Source of the DNA: Prostheceraeus crozeri
Lineage: Eukaryota; Platyhelminthes; Polycladida; Euryleptidae
Assembly: GCA_907163375.1 (NCBI GenBank)
Contig: CAJQUW010005239.1
Coordinates: 248,001 to 312,000 of the forward strand
Length of the DNA: 64,000 nt
Direction of reading: 5' to 3'
Below are positions 46,299 through 58,861 of this stretch, in pieces (the stretch's first letter is position 1; the number at the start of each line of letters is the position of its first letter). A model generated the notes under the pieces. It did not search any database and was not told the DNA's origin. It worked only from the letters and a program-made list of their open reading frames with translations. A program made the translations under genes and the position numbers.

Positions 46299-48008
46299 AA
46301 TTGAAACTTGATAGTCATTTTTCTAGGAAACAAGCTATCATCAATGAATTTTTGTTGCAGCGTAGGACTAGCAAGGCAATGCTTATCATATATGTGCATT
46401 ATTTAGCGATTCAAAGCACTTTGAGAAATTTTTCTCCGATCGGCGTGATCGGCTGTGATCGGATTTTACACCGGCCCGCATGCTTTTTCACGTGAAAACA
46501 CTTCATACTCATTCAGAGCCCATTACATATATAATTTGTTGTGGAAAAACAAGCACTAAATCCCGAATAGCTTCTTTTGTATTATTTCTAACAAAAATGT
46601 CAGAATTGCATATCTAAACCTGATGCAATTTTCATAAAATTTTGCAATAATGTTGCCCAGACCATAATCAACCAATAAAAAGTGAAAAACGAAATCTTGC
46701 AATTTATTCCAACCTCAAGTCTATTTTGCCTAGCCTAATTATGTTTGCTTTGTTTTTGTTGCTAATCTATTTTACTGATACGTTTTATTTGCGAAGTAAT
46801 TTGAGTTTCATTTCTTAGTCTCGTGGTTCGAGTGCCGAAGAGCATATGTGATGGCAAAATTCTACCGAAATCATGGGGCAATGTATCATGCAACAAACAA
46901 AGTGACTCTTTTTGAAGTCTAATTCTTCTCAGATACTTAAAGGTTTGACCCAAAAGCCGGGTTTCTCTGTTTAGAAGAGTGAAGGTGGAATCAATTATCT
47001 GTGCCATGAAATCATAGGCCAAGCATGTTTGAGTTCGTGTCAACTAGCATGCAGACGGAACATGGTAGCCAATTGACTACAGGGAAACAAAAGACCAGTT
47101 CAACAGAACATACTATTGTGTAAAGCAATAACGTCGCGTACTATATATTTCGGAAACAGTCGTCTGAGATGAAGCATTAATGTTTTTATAAATGAACGTA
47201 GAATAAGGATAGGATGACAATGCGCAAACGTTGTCCCTCAGCAGAAAATTGTAGAATGGGAAGTGAGGAATGAGAGAGCTTCAGTATTATGCGGTGGCGA
47301 GTATGCTGATTTGTTGCCTTTAAAGAGTACGAAAATGGCCTCTCTAGAATGATGGACGAATGCAGTTGTGTACAATTATGCAGCCTCACGAATCTCTGTA
47401 CAAAGACTGAAGGCATGCCTTGTAGTCTCACTACAGTGACTTGCTGGCACTTTACGGTGCAGTTCGGTCTTTAGTGTGCAATTTTCTTTCCCTCTTCCAT
47501 CTGTTTTCCTAAGTCTTTCGACGGCAGAATGTGGTGACGTCGGTGGGTTTGGAAAGAAGAAGGACGGTGGTTGTATCTCTACACGCTAGGAACAAAATAA
47601 GTTAGCACGTGAGTCAGTGGCGGCTTTATGCTTCCCTATTAGGTCATGTCCATCAAAGTCTTTCGCATGAAGAGGAATTTCCAAGTACTAAAAGCCATAT
47701 AAGAATTTTTAACCATACACATGTTGTCAAGAAGTGCGGATTATCATACCTTGATAAACAGCTGCGAATTCGACGAACAAAATTTCAATCTCATTCCCAT
47801 TTGTATTTGCTCTGTCTCATAATTCAAGCATGCATAATATTCAGGCAATGCCTATTGTTATAACATTACTTAGCTCATCGAGGGAATATTGTGTAGGCGT
47901 AGGTATGATTGAAATCATTCACATATATATTAGGCCCTTTGGTTAAACTGAAATTCCAAGCGTACATAGGTTGTACATTTACATCCGATTATAAACTGAT
48001 GCAGGCAT
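46299..48008. other. Intergenic, nothing recognised
   Basis: A few frames of 80-95 codons (such as 46762-47043, minus) match nothing I know and lack supporting context. Confidence 0.35.
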
Positions 48009-48233
48009 TAGCCAGTGGAAGACCGCTGCTTTTAATGTGGGTCAAGGGGATATTTTTTCATGTTCTATGTCTTGTTCTGGCTGATTAGGTCTGGGAGGAA
48101 ATTTTTTCTCTTGATTGGGATTTCATTTTTTGCCTATAATTGGACTCGTCGATAATTTACTTTGAAGTCCGATGTCTTTGGAGTGATAGCCAGTGGAGGG
48201 CTGCCGCTTTGAATGTGGGTAAAGGGTATATCT
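48009..48233. repeat. Local two-copy direct repeat, period about 178 bp
   Basis: AGCCAGTGGAAGACCGCTGC at 48009 recurs as AGCCAGTGGAGGGCTGCCGC at 48188. Both are followed by a TTnAATGTGGGTnAAGGGnATAT tail. Diverged and short. Confidence 0.7.
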
Positions 48234-48431
48234 TTGGAGTGAGCCATGATCATTACATAGTCGTTTCACACGTGAGCACCTTTATGATGTCATCAAGAAT
48301 GAATGCAAAGGAAACTGTCCGGAGAATTAGGGAGTCAATCGGGAGTCTCATTATCTCAAGTCAGCGTCAACCTGGGAAAGTCAATCGGCATTTCGTTCTT
48401 CGTACTAATGGTTTCAAATTCCCCACGATAT

Positions 48432-48777
48432 TTGCGATAAGAAAAAATTAATCCGTTGCTGCTGAATATGACGTATTAATGAAAATGCACAAATTTTCGA
48501 GGTCAACCTCTTCGTTCAGGTGCGGCAGTTACAATGTAAACCAGCGATAGTGACAGTGAATAGCTATCGGCTGATGATCACGTGATCAACAGCTGACGCA
48601 GGACGCAAAGTGCACAAACAGCCTATAGTGATCATCAGCCGATAGCTATTCACTGTCACTATCGCTGGTTTACATTGTAACTGCCGCTCCTGAACGAAGA
48701 GGTTGACCTCGAAAATTTGTGCATTTTCAATAATACGTCATATTCAGCAGCAACGGCTCAATTTTTTCTTATCGCAA
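48432..48777. repeat. Hairpin with 150-bp arms, flanked by an 11-bp direct repeat
   Basis: Arms 48432-48581 and 48628-48777 are reverse complements with only about four mismatches and no indels, around a 46-bp loop. CCCCACGATAT lies immediately before the left arm (48421-48431) and again at 48821-48831, 43 bp after the right arm. This could be a target-site duplication of a foldback-type insertion about 389 bp long. Transcribed, it would give a near-perfect 150-bp double-stranded RNA. Confidence 0.9.
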
Positions 48778-48831
48778 TTGTTGATAATGCTGCTAAAGGG
48801 AAACTTTGATCTATTGAAATCCCCACGATAT

Positions 48832-50721
48832 CTTACAAATAGATTGAAGAGCGATGGTCAAAAAGAGGTCTCATGAACAGTCCACAACAGCATTCGCTTC
48901 CTTTTTGTCGCAGAAAAGCTGCAACACTTACATCATAATCTGTGCTTTCTACTTGACAAATGTGTACTATCTGGTTTTATTCCAAATTTGGCAACAACTC
49001 AATCGTCCTCTTTCAGATCTTAGATTGGCGGGAGGCTTTCCCTGCATTCGCATCTTCGTTTTCATTTGCGCCTTGGCATCTTCACCTGAAATACCAAGAT
49101 GTCACGAATACCTAGGTATTTTGTTCTTAAATCGCTTTGCCAAAGATTCTATAGCGCGTTTGATTATATTTTCTTAAGAATAGCTTTTCTTTCTTCATCT
49201 TCAACACGTTTCAAACGCTAAAAAACGATGTCAGCACTTCACAAGTTTGGTTGTACGCGTCTTCTTCTTGTCTTTTATAACGATCGTTCATTTTGATTTT
49301 CTGGACACATAGGTTTTGGAGCTGATGCCACATCCCTTTGTATATTGATGACTTCTTTCTCCTTTGACTTTTCAATCGGATGCTTGCCCTTTTTTACAGC
49401 TTGAGACACTGGATGAAGCACAATGCCACTCCACAATCTGCTGTCTGCCGACTCAGGTTTCAATTGCTATGGGGGATTAAAATGTTCGTCTCAGAGTTGA
49501 GTTGAGTTTGTTGGTGCCCTTACTTTCATACTTCCTTTCATGCATGCTTCAGAGCCATATTCTCGAACATCTACTAACTAATGAGCATGTGAAGTGTCAG
49601 AGGGCACGCAGAGTAGAAAAATTTTGTTTTACTGGGAGACCCCAATACTTGCCAATAAAAAGGCAGTGCCGGATACTTGATCATTGTATTCGACATATTT
49701 TCCAATTTCATTGATCCACACATGTTCCTTCCAATTCTTGCGCTTTGGTTAATTGTCATGCATATTATCACTGCTGAAATGCACTTTAATTGATGGAAAA
49801 GAATTTGTTTCACCTGAACTTCGATCGATGAGTTAAACATCGACTTTTGTGCTAAATATCGATCGCTTGCACTGGCTTGGTCACTTGCATCGGATGCTTA
49901 AAGCCAATATTAAGTTATGAAGTGGCTGGACCTAGCATCAGTAGTGGACAGAGGAAGAGATGATGGAACAATGTCAAGAGAGATCTTGAGAGCCTGTATC
50001 TGGACACTCAGTTGACGCAAGACCGACCGGAGTGGAGAGGGCGCATCCATTCCAACGACAACCGACGCAACCCCAGTGTCCAACCCTCAAATCTGGGGAA
50101 GAAAGGACAAAAAAGCGAGGAGTAAGTACTTCCTGTGATAGCATGAGCATAACCGTTTCAACCAACACTCTTTCAGTAATGGATGCTTTTCAAATTTCTA
50201 AAATTAACAGACATTGGCTAATTACTAGGGCCCCGTGAGTACTCAACTCGACGATCACTCGAGCGACGATCAGTATTCGAATCGAGGTGGCGAACATGTG
50301 CAAAAGCTTTCTTATTTCGATAATATTGAACTTCTCCTTAATGACTTACTACTTTAAAACTGAAAATGTTTTGCAAATATTTACAGATTTTTGTTTCAAG
50401 CGTTATTTTGAATTTTGATTCAATACACTACTCACAAAAATTACACTTATCAACCTATGTAAACAAGTTTCTCATAAAGGCAAGTGCAGGATGACATAAT
50501 GGTCAGTAAACTACAACTCTGGCAAAATCACATCAATCAGCTGCAATTGATAGATAGAATGATGATGTGCTGTTCTCTAAAGTGATGAATAACTAGACAA
50601 GCTTTTTAATTGCAATAGACCGAATAAAGTGCTATTAGATAAATGCACATCGCAATAGTGTGCAACTTGAATAAAGGCTGCGAACTCATTTAATTTCTAT
50701 AAATATTGAAATAATAGAATA
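48832..50721. other. Intergenic; possible exon remnants on the minus strand
   Basis: Near 49015-49095 (minus) a TATTTCAG acceptor-like site is followed by an open GEDAKAQMKTKMRMQGKPPA stretch. 49463-49275 is open with Lys/Glu-rich content. I could not join these with consensus splice sites, so no gene is called. A TAGGGCC end at 50226 might belong to a hAT (see findings). Confidence 0.25.
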
Positions 50722-51434
50722 GCGGTTACGAAAGACTTGTCATGGAAACCGTACATCCAATCCATTAGCAAGCAGGCAGCTCAACGCATTGGTAGTCTCT
50801 ATCGTGCCAGCAGCTATCTTCCACCACAGACTGTCTGCTATCTTTACAAATCCACTATTCGTCCTCTGATGGAGTATTGTTGTCATCTGTGGGCAGGCGC
50901 CCCACAAACGCATCTTAACCTCCTTGAACGGGTTGAGAAACGTGTCAAGAATCTCATGGGTGAAAAACTTGCTAGCAAGTTGCAGCCGCTCTCCGTCAGA
51001 CGGGATGTTGCTTCACTCAGTCTCTTCTACAGGTACTATTTCGGTAGAAGCAGCTCTGCAGTAAATGAGTGCGTACCCAAACCTAAGATCTTCTCCAGAA
51101 GCACACGCAGAGCTAATGCACTCACATGCTATAATGTGAGCTTAGAACGCGCACGTACTGTGAGTCGCTCGAAAAGCTTTTTTGTTCGCACGGCACAGCT
51201 TTGGAATCAGCTTCCCCAGACCACTTTCCCTGACCAATACAATCTTGATACTTTCAAGAGGCGTGCGAATAAGTTTCTGATGGGGGCAGCTTAATCAGAT
51301 TATAAGATCTGTTTTTTTTTCTTTTATTTATTTAAAGTAATACAATTTATTAGTTTTTCATTGAGTAACCCCTAGCTTCGTTCATGGCTCATAGCTGTGC
51401 TAGGGGTGAAAATTCAGTAAAAAAAAAAAAAAAA
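50722..51434 (+). mobile_element. 5'-truncated LINE 3' end with poly(A) tail
   Basis: The frame opens at about 50722 with [11 protein letters not shown], the usual segment after the reverse transcriptase palm. It continues through [43 protein letters not shown] and LWNQLP to a stop at 51294: the complete C-terminus of a Jockey/CR1-group ORF2 protein without stops. The 3' UTR ends with a hairpin (CCCCTAGC...GCTAGGGG, 51369-51406) and a 16-base A-run (51419-51434). The piece is a classic dead-on-arrival insertion, truncated by incomplete reverse transcription. No clear flanking duplication was found. Confidence 0.9.
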
Positions 51435-52153
51435 CCTGCTCTGACATTTAACAGCGACCAGTAGACACAGCACTTCATAATAATGTAGAAAACATAGGTT
51501 TAAGTGAACTCGTTGATCTCGTTAAAATAACTGAGCGATGTTCTCTGTCACCCTCTACAGTATTCAGAATAGTGTCACGCTTGCTTAATAATTATTGTAT
51601 AACATGCCTACAAGGTGAAATACATGCAATGCTTAAACAAAAGGTTTTAAAATTTAGAATATTTTACATTTGTGTAATGTATGTCTAATGTCAACAATTA
51701 CGTATACTTAACAAAGGATAACCCACTCACTCGATCAACGATGTGCGTCGCCTTATAGTTTATTTTTTAATTCTCTTAGTTGCTAGGTAGGCCTAAACGC
51801 ATTTTTGCCTTTTAATCGATCTATGAAAATTTCATGGTACCCAGAGTTCCGTTATTTCCGAAATTTTCCGCTTTTTCGAAAATAGTCCTTTATTTCTCGT
51901 TTTTTTTACCAATTTTTCCGTTATTTTCTTTTTTCTTCATTTTCCGTTATTTCCTTTTTTCTTCAATTGTCATATGTAAATTGCAAAATGATCCTGAATC
52001 TTGTTATCGTATTCCTGGAACTTTCATAGTAACATTCAAATAAGTTGATTAAAGTGAAATACGCTTAGGTGCAATAATCTTAATCTCTTGCCCCAGGTGT
52101 GAATATAATGTGATTTTGAGGAGGGTCTACAAAGGGAATATTGATATATGCGC
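51435..52153. other. Intergenic with pyrimidine-rich low complexity
   Basis: 51840-51965 is a T-rich tract with repeated TTTTCCGTTATTT words. The start (GTACCCAGAGTTCCGTTATT) resembles a worn hAT terminus, but I see no secure partner. No gene. Confidence 0.4.
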
Positions 52154-53360
52154 TAGAGATGTACATGGCTCGACCTGACGAGCCGCGAGTCGATGTGATT
52201 TTGAAATATTCAAGCCGAGCTGAACCGAGTCGTACAATGCTAGAGCCAAGCCGAACTGACGAGCCGTTTTAATTTTGGGTAAAATAAAGTTGAAATTCAA
52301 CCTAATGTACAGTGTCAATACACATAGTTTGTTAACAAGTACTGATTGCAGAACATTTACTGGATATAATTACAGTTGCATCATCAATTGTAGATTGTGA
52401 TGGAATTCTTCACTTGACGATAAAGTTAGTAACATGGTAACATTACAATGATTACCTTGTCTTATGAAAATTCCTGGTTGTATTGATGCAATACTTATAC
52501 ATGGCTATGGTTTTCCTTGTCTATCATTCTTTCAAATTTCCTACGCAGTTTTCTACTTTTCATTTTCTCTAGCGATCTGATACATCTGACTAATATAATC
52601 ACGCATCAGTTTTATCATAAATTTTGAGAAAGACATTCATCGCAGCGCAAACTATCATTTGGGGATGATGGTCCTTGACGAATAATCCTTGAAGAGCCTC
52701 TAGTCCATCAATCTTAGGATAAGAATATCAAAGCTGTCCATTGCTGAGTTTATGCAAAGGTTTTAAAGTCTCCTAAATGAATGAGTTTTAATTCTTTGAT
52801 AAATTCATGCTTTCATGTTGTAATTTAAGTCACAAAATTTCGGGAAATAATTCGATGTATTTTTTTAAAAAATTCATTAGACATATTGTTTGACTTACAA
52901 ATTCATTCATTTGGTAGGCTACAAAATCAGTTAAAATGAAGAAAAATCAGATTTTGGAAAAACCCATTCCGATGTAAAGCTATAAACCTCGTTTTATAAC
53001 TACAATTGCGATTAGGCCTACCCATAAATATCGTGTATGACAAAACATTCATCTAAATATATCGAATTCGATATTATCTAAAAAATATTTTTGTATACCT
53101 TAACTCTAACTCTGAAGTAGGTCTTTAAATTCTATAAATCATTATCCTAATAGTTAAGACTTTAAATAGGCCTACTTATTAAATACTACCAAATGTAGTT
53201 AGCCTACATAAAAAAATTAAATAAAAATCTATCTTACACCTATATTGCACCTTAAACGATATATTTTAAGCCAAGCCGAAGAGCTGCGGCTCCGACCGGC
53301 TCGAACAAGTGGAGCCGAGCCGCCATCGGTTTTGCTCGGCTCGGCTTAGGTACATCTCTA
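52154..53360. mobile_element. Non-autonomous hAT with TAGAGATGTAC termini
   Basis: TAGAGATGTAC at 52154 and GTACATCTCTA ending at 53360 are perfect inverted ends. Flanks ATATGCGC (52146-52153) and GTATGCGT (53361-53368) agree at six of eight positions, consistent with an aged 8-bp hAT duplication. Both ends contain iterated GAGCCG/CGGCTC words. The 1.2-kb interior is AT-rich with no transposase. Confidence 0.8.
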
Positions 53361-54639
53361 GTATGCGTTTATACGTATGGGATGTTTCTGATGAAATCGA
53401 AAAATCTTTTCTATTTTTGCTGCTCCTGCATCACATCATCACATCTGGGCTGTTTGTAGAAACATAGAGATCAATTCAATAAAAGAAGGACAAGCTTTGA
53501 ATGTACAAATTTCTTCTGAATTCTTCAGATCCGTTTAAGGGTGCAAAACTCAATGTAATCCTACTTTAGCTTTTTATCATTTTCTGATCACATCGTTAAA
53601 ATATTGCGCTCGTACTTTCATGCACCAAATATTTGTGGTGCTTCTGTCTTTTATGTTTATGTAATCTATCATTTAGTACAAAAGTACAGTTTACAGATGC
53701 ATCCATGTTTAGTGAACAATAGGTCTATGGCAGTATTACTGTATCAAGTCCTACGCTACATCTTAACCCTCATCGCCACACCTGTCTACCTGTGTAGACG
53801 ACATGTTTTTTGAAACACTGCAACTTCTTCAAAAATGATGATATCTTGATGAAATATATTTTCCATGTATATTTTTTAAGCATTATGCTATCCTTAGAAT
53901 TGCAGATCTAAAATCAATTTCGGTCATGTCAAACACGCACAACAATCATATTCGGCACACCTGTGTACCTTTGCATAAGTCAGCACTTAATGTACAAAAA
54001 TTTTGGATTTTCGGAAGACAATAATTAAACTCTTGGTTCTGTTTGAGTGTCAGGCGTGCTTAGTTGTCTGAGAGAACATTTTACGGAAGTTCTTTTATGA
54101 GTCACAACGGTCAAAGTTCGTTTGGTTAAGTGAAGGATTGCCACAATAAAAACTGCATTTGTGTTTTGTAAGTGGCAGTCTGAAAGATATTCTACAAGGT
54201 ATGTGGCGTTGGTCAGTCGAAGAAGTCAAAGTCCACTCCGCATTGGTTGAATCATTGCACAAGAGGAATTGGTTCATACATGATAGAAATATTCACTTCC
54301 AACTTCAGTAGGATATCATCAATCGTTATTCTACGAAGTTCAGCGACGTTCAGTAGATTGGCGATCAACCTAAACCTTAGTTTGGTGCCTGTCTGCATAA
54401 TATTATCATAACATGCTCACATGAATGGTGAAATTAATTATTTCGAAATTTTTTTTGAAGCTATGAAATTCAATTAGTGAACATATTCGAACATTTTTCA
54501 ATAGTAAGTACTACTATCTAGTAGATGCTGATTGCTCATTGCAGTTCATGAAGAATGTGAACCTAGGTAACTTATCCGTTTTTTTTCTTTATCCGTTTAA
54601 CGTCCTTTTCTCCATCTCCGTTGGGTTGGACGATGATAG
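53361..54639. other. Intergenic, nothing recognised
   Basis: No domain or repeat recognised. Frames here are short. Confidence 0.4.
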
Positions 54640-54765
54640 CTCTCGGAATTTCTCCCCCCCCCCCCAGCCACTCAATTCGCGCAGTCACAGCTGCATTCGT
54701 TCCACCACCGGAATCCAACATGTCTCCCAAGTATCAGAAATGGGTAACAGTGTCGCACCTGAGCA
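54640..54765 (-). pseudogene. LINE reverse transcriptase C-terminal fragment
   Basis: The minus strand reads YLGDMLDSGGGTNAAVTARI, a conserved segment after the palm domain in many animal LINE ORF2 proteins (YLGS-hydrophobic-x-DSGG...VxxRI). A stop lies just before YLGD, and a C homopolymer of about 13 bases follows the segment. It is on the same strand as the fragment at 55497-55895 but in reversed order relative to ORF2, so they are separate pieces. Confidence 0.6.
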
Positions 54766-55086
54766 TCTCTTGCCCTCTTCACTTGTCAATAATTGCGCCA
54801 ATTCTTTCCTTTTCCTCTCTTGAGATTGTCAAATGATCTTGCGGGCATTCTCCTTTGCCTTTGCATATCGCGAATCGCATTCTCTTTTCTTCCACTGCTG
54901 CGGCTACTTCTTCGCACCACCATGAGTCAGTATGTCTCGGTGCACACTTCGTCTTACCGCTAAGTGAAATAAGAAATGTAACTCTAGGTCTACATTATGT
55001 ATTCAACTACTCAAATATTCTTCGTTTTTGCCGCATTAGTGTGAATTAATCTGTTTAAGTTAAAAATCTTTTTCAAATCAATCGTA

Positions 55087-55413
55087 GAGGTGGCGCTATC
55101 AAAGTGCCCATTACAAGTGAGCTGCTCAAAGTTGAGAAGAACGATAGAGCTGATGCAAAAAGCGAGCGGTGAATTTCGACGAGATCAGCAGGCGTCTTCT
55201 GCCTATCACCAACGACAAAGCTTGGAAAAAGAAAGGAAAGAAATATTAAATGGAATCGAAGTTGCTGATCTTCAGACAGAAAAAGGAAATTCTCGACTGG
55301 AGACTGCTCTCGACAGTAGAAATATACAAAGAGATAAGAAGATCTTGCATGGACAGGAATTAATTCACACGAGTTTGGAAAGAAAGAAGGAACTTAAAGT
55401 GGAATTGGTTGGT
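55087..55413 (+). CDS. Candidate coiled-coil exon
   Basis: Open plus-strand frame of 136 codons (55090-55500) preceded by a pyrimidine-rich tract and AATCGTAG, a plausible 3' splice site. The peptide is rich in Glu, Lys, Arg, Gln and Leu with heptad-like spacing (LRRTIELMQKASGEFRRDQQ, LEKERKEILNGIEVADLQ, LERKKELKVELVG), so a coiled coil is likely over about 100 residues. A donor-like GGTGTGAAT occurs near 55414; beyond it the composition changes. I do not recognise the protein and see no partner exons nearby. Confidence 0.35.
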
Positions 55414-55496
55414 GTGAATCAAAATGACAATGACTTCACTCACTCATCTCTTTTTGCGTCCTTTTCCAGAAGATGGTGGTTTATGCGCTTACTGCT

Positions 55497-55895
55497 TTAG
55501 TATGAATTTCCAACGGGCATCCGCTTCCTGGGCTCCCACACGTTTGGATCATCTTTCACCACTTGTTCCCAGGTCTTCTTTTGTCTACCTGCTCCTCTTT
55601 TACCATCTCCTTCCATCCACATCACTTTTCTGATCCACTCTGTCTCATCCCTTCTTACCACGTGGCCAAACCAACGTAGTCTTTGCCTTCTCACGATATC
55701 TGTGATGTTCTCAAGACCCATTGCTTCTCTGATGCTGTCATTCTATTTCCTGTCCGATAAACTGACACCACACATCTACCTTGGCATTCACATCTCCAAA
55801 CGTTCAAGCATCTTCTGATGGGATGAAAGCAGCGGTTATGACTCGCAACCATAAAGCATAGCTTGCCGTATACAGGCTCCATATACATGACCCTT
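55497..55895 (-). pseudogene. LINE ORF2 C-terminal fragment
   Basis: The minus strand reads QRLRWFGHVVRRDETEWIRK then GAGRQKKTWEQVVKDD, the near-universal C-terminus of many animal LINE ORF2 proteins. Upstream in the same frame (55895-55720) are VYGACIRQAMLYGCES, KMLERLEM and MCGVSLSDRK, interrupted by several stops. The C-terminal 74 residues are open. No poly(A) tail is obvious on the 3' side. Confidence 0.8.
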
Positions 55896-58480
55896 GGTTC
55901 TCAAAGATGGCAGTAGATTCAGTAGATTCTAACTTCTGATATACATACATATCTATATCTTTATTCATTATGCTACTTTGTTATTACAGTCAGTTTCTCC
56001 ACTTCTTCAGATTGGCGGAGGCTAATAATACGGAGGAGAGGGTGATACGAAGGCAAAAATTGTCATTTTTATGAAAGTCTACGCGCACAGTTGAATAATA
56101 CTTTCTTCCTTTATGTTGACAGTTGATTGGTAGCGTCTCACTTGTGTTCTAATTTCATGTGCCAAATGCAAATCATAACCCTTTCGTTAGATACTTTATG
56201 TACAATTTGTATGACACACAAAATACAATGTGATTTGATGAGGTGAATCAATGGGATTAGACAATATTAGAAATATTAACAAGATTTTCAACCATGGATG
56301 TTTTTATATATTCAAATAATGAGCGTAAAGCGTCAAACTGGTTGAAAATACATGAATGACGCTGTGTGGCAAACTTAACGTATTCCTTTATTTTTCCGTT
56401 ATTATTCTTCGGTAATAGCGCTGGGAACCCTGAAATTTTGCTCGACTCGACTCGAGGCTCACAAAAGTCCGACTCGCATGGCCCTATCATTTACATAAAC
56501 CTTCTATCTTACCATCGATGGCAGTGTGTTGACTTCTGTTGGGAGGGTTAAATTGAATCAGTGCTCTTTCCCTTGTTGTAATGCGAAAGTTAGAAATCGT
56601 TCATTTTTTCTGCAACTAAAAAGAAATCGAAACATGGTTTCCATGGATGCAATGAAAAATGATATAACCAATTCAACCGGAATTTCATAACTTTATCATG
56701 ATATCGCGCACTGCAAGCAATCTACAGAAATGTCAATCCGTTTGGCTTTTATCTGGCTTGAAGAGACTTAGCCGATTTCACCCCATCCTGCCCTGCTAGC
56801 TTTTTATCAAACCGGAACTCGACTGGTTTTTTCCACTCGAAAAAAAGCTTCCCTCCAGCGTCAAAAATGCTTGCACCTCGTGATATTGCATAATAAATGA
56901 GTCAGTGCAAAAACTAGGTGATCCTGTGCATCACGACGGATCATGTCATACTACGTAACTCATGGATTCTGAATTGGTGTCTGTTGTTGAAGTCGGGTGA
57001 CATTGGAGCATGCAATGGAGAGCGACATTCGGGCAGCGAAATCGTTGCATGCTGACTAGCAATTTTACAACATGTTGTGATCACTGCCTAAAATAAATAG
57101 GCTTGCAAAGTAAAAGTAGAGACTCTAAAAATGATCTGGGTGAAGAGGGAGGGGCAGGGGTTTGGCATGAGCTTGAGTGAGGAGCTTCTGCATTGAGAAT
57201 GCATGTCCATTTCAATATCATGAAAAATGATCACTGCTGCCGGTGCATGTACAGTCCATGCAAAGCACTCAAAATTGACAAGCATGATACATGGCGAAAT
57301 TTGTTTGATGTGTATTAGCATTATGCCTAGTGAAATAAATAGGTTTATTCCCCATTTTTTCATGCTTTTGATTTAGTAGTAATGCTGATTTGCTGCGTGT
57401 AGGTCATCAAATTAACCAATAAGGTTTTCCAGTGACATATTTACTTTTTCATAAGCTTAATAAATATGATTTGATCATAGATGTTTGAGAAGTGCGAGAA
57501 TGCAAGACATTTTCGAGATTAAACGGAAAGACATTCTGTATTCAAGTGCCTATTGTATTGTAGAAAGCAGTTGTACCGAAACTGATACCGCTATGCGTCA
57601 CGACACGCGAATTGTTGACTGGATATGAGAAGCAGAATGGTTTTGTTCATTTGATATATTATTTATTACAGTTTTCCCTTATGTCCGAAATAGCCTTACT
57701 GTTGATCTATGTCGGACAGAAAAAAAGTTTGAATTTCAAATTTGAAATTTAATTCGAAATTTTCAAATTAAATTCAAAAACTAGACCGTAGGCAGTTGAA
57801 GCATACGCACCCTGCATATCATGCAAAACTTGAAAGTTTGCCGTCACCTAAATTTTTGAAGGTGTTCAAAAAGTTTTCGTTTTTGTCCGAGCAAGCCGTG
57901 CCCCCCTCCCCCATCCATTCATTATTTTTTCGATTTTTGATGAGAAATGGCGAAATCAACAGAAAAGTCGTGACATCCAATGTTACGGATTTGCTCGACA
58001 AACATAAATAATTGCAGAGTGTCGTTTTAGCCTATCCGTTTTGATAATGCATTAAACGACGTTTAACTCATCTTACTGATGAATTGTCACTACAGATACC
58101 TCACTGCTTCATCTACCTCCCTAAGGCTGCTGAGTTATCCGTGGTTTGCTATATTCTAATGATTCGACAGCAATTTACCGTCTCCACCGCGATGAATGCA
58201 TTGTAGTGACTTATGGCAGAACCAGTCAATTCTTTTAATGTGGATGATGGTAGAACTCATCATTTTTTTAAAAAGATAAAGCAAGTACTCAACTTTCTAG
58301 TCTACTCGTATTCCTACTCTGGTCGGACGAGTTGCGATCGACAGAATGGGATGTTGGATGTTGATATTCTTTCAGACGTTATTTGTGTCACATCTCTATA
58401 ATAGTCATTCACATTTTCTGATCTTTCGCTAGCAGATGAGTGTATGACAAAATTGTAATCAGTTTACATTGCGTTTTCAG
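55896..58480. other. Intergenic, mostly featureless
   Basis: A CAGGGTTCCCAGCGC end (minus strand, from 56432) and a TAGGGCC end (minus strand, from 56486) look like hAT termini without certain partners. A cluster of AATTT/AAATT palindromic words occupies 57727-57782. No gene recognised. Confidence 0.35.
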
Positions 58481-58535
58481 ATCCCACTTGGGAATGGATT
58501 TTGATTCATTTGACGAAATTGTTATGATGGATCAG
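58481..58535 (+). other. Possible small coding exon
   Basis: 55 bp bounded by GCGTTTTCAG (acceptor) and CAG|GTGAGA (donor), both near consensus. One frame reads MDFDSFDEIVMMDQ from an internal ATG at 58493. Neighbouring exons could not be joined with confidence, although an ATG-starting frame MAEPVNSFNVDDG at 58213 lies upstream. Confidence 0.25.
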
Positions 58536-58861
58536 GTGAGAGAAGTCAAGATAAATTTATATGTATTCGCTGTACAGGTGCATCATTGGATATGAATTAT
58601 GTTTAACTACTTTAACTATAAGTAAAACAGCTAATTATGTCTTTATCTGGTTCTGGGTGAAAGTGGACCTGAAACTCGGCTTGGGAAAGCTGCCCCAGGA
58701 AAGCCTCAAATGAACACGAACATTCTGAGCAACAAATAAAGCTTGAGTTTCTGTTAAAGATTAACCGGAAAATCAACGGCTTCTGGCAAGCCTCTGATAT
58801 ATACTGGAAAGTATGCCTGTTTTCAAACCGTCAAAGTCTATTGAATTTTGGTTGACATTTA

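Noticed and set aside
48140-48451. 103-codon plus-strand frame
   Set aside because: It runs through the local direct repeat and into the hairpin arm, and matches nothing known.
49080-49463. Host gene with Lys/Glu-rich exons on the minus strand
   Set aside because: Separate open pieces look coding-like but cannot be joined by consensus splice sites; left as a note only.
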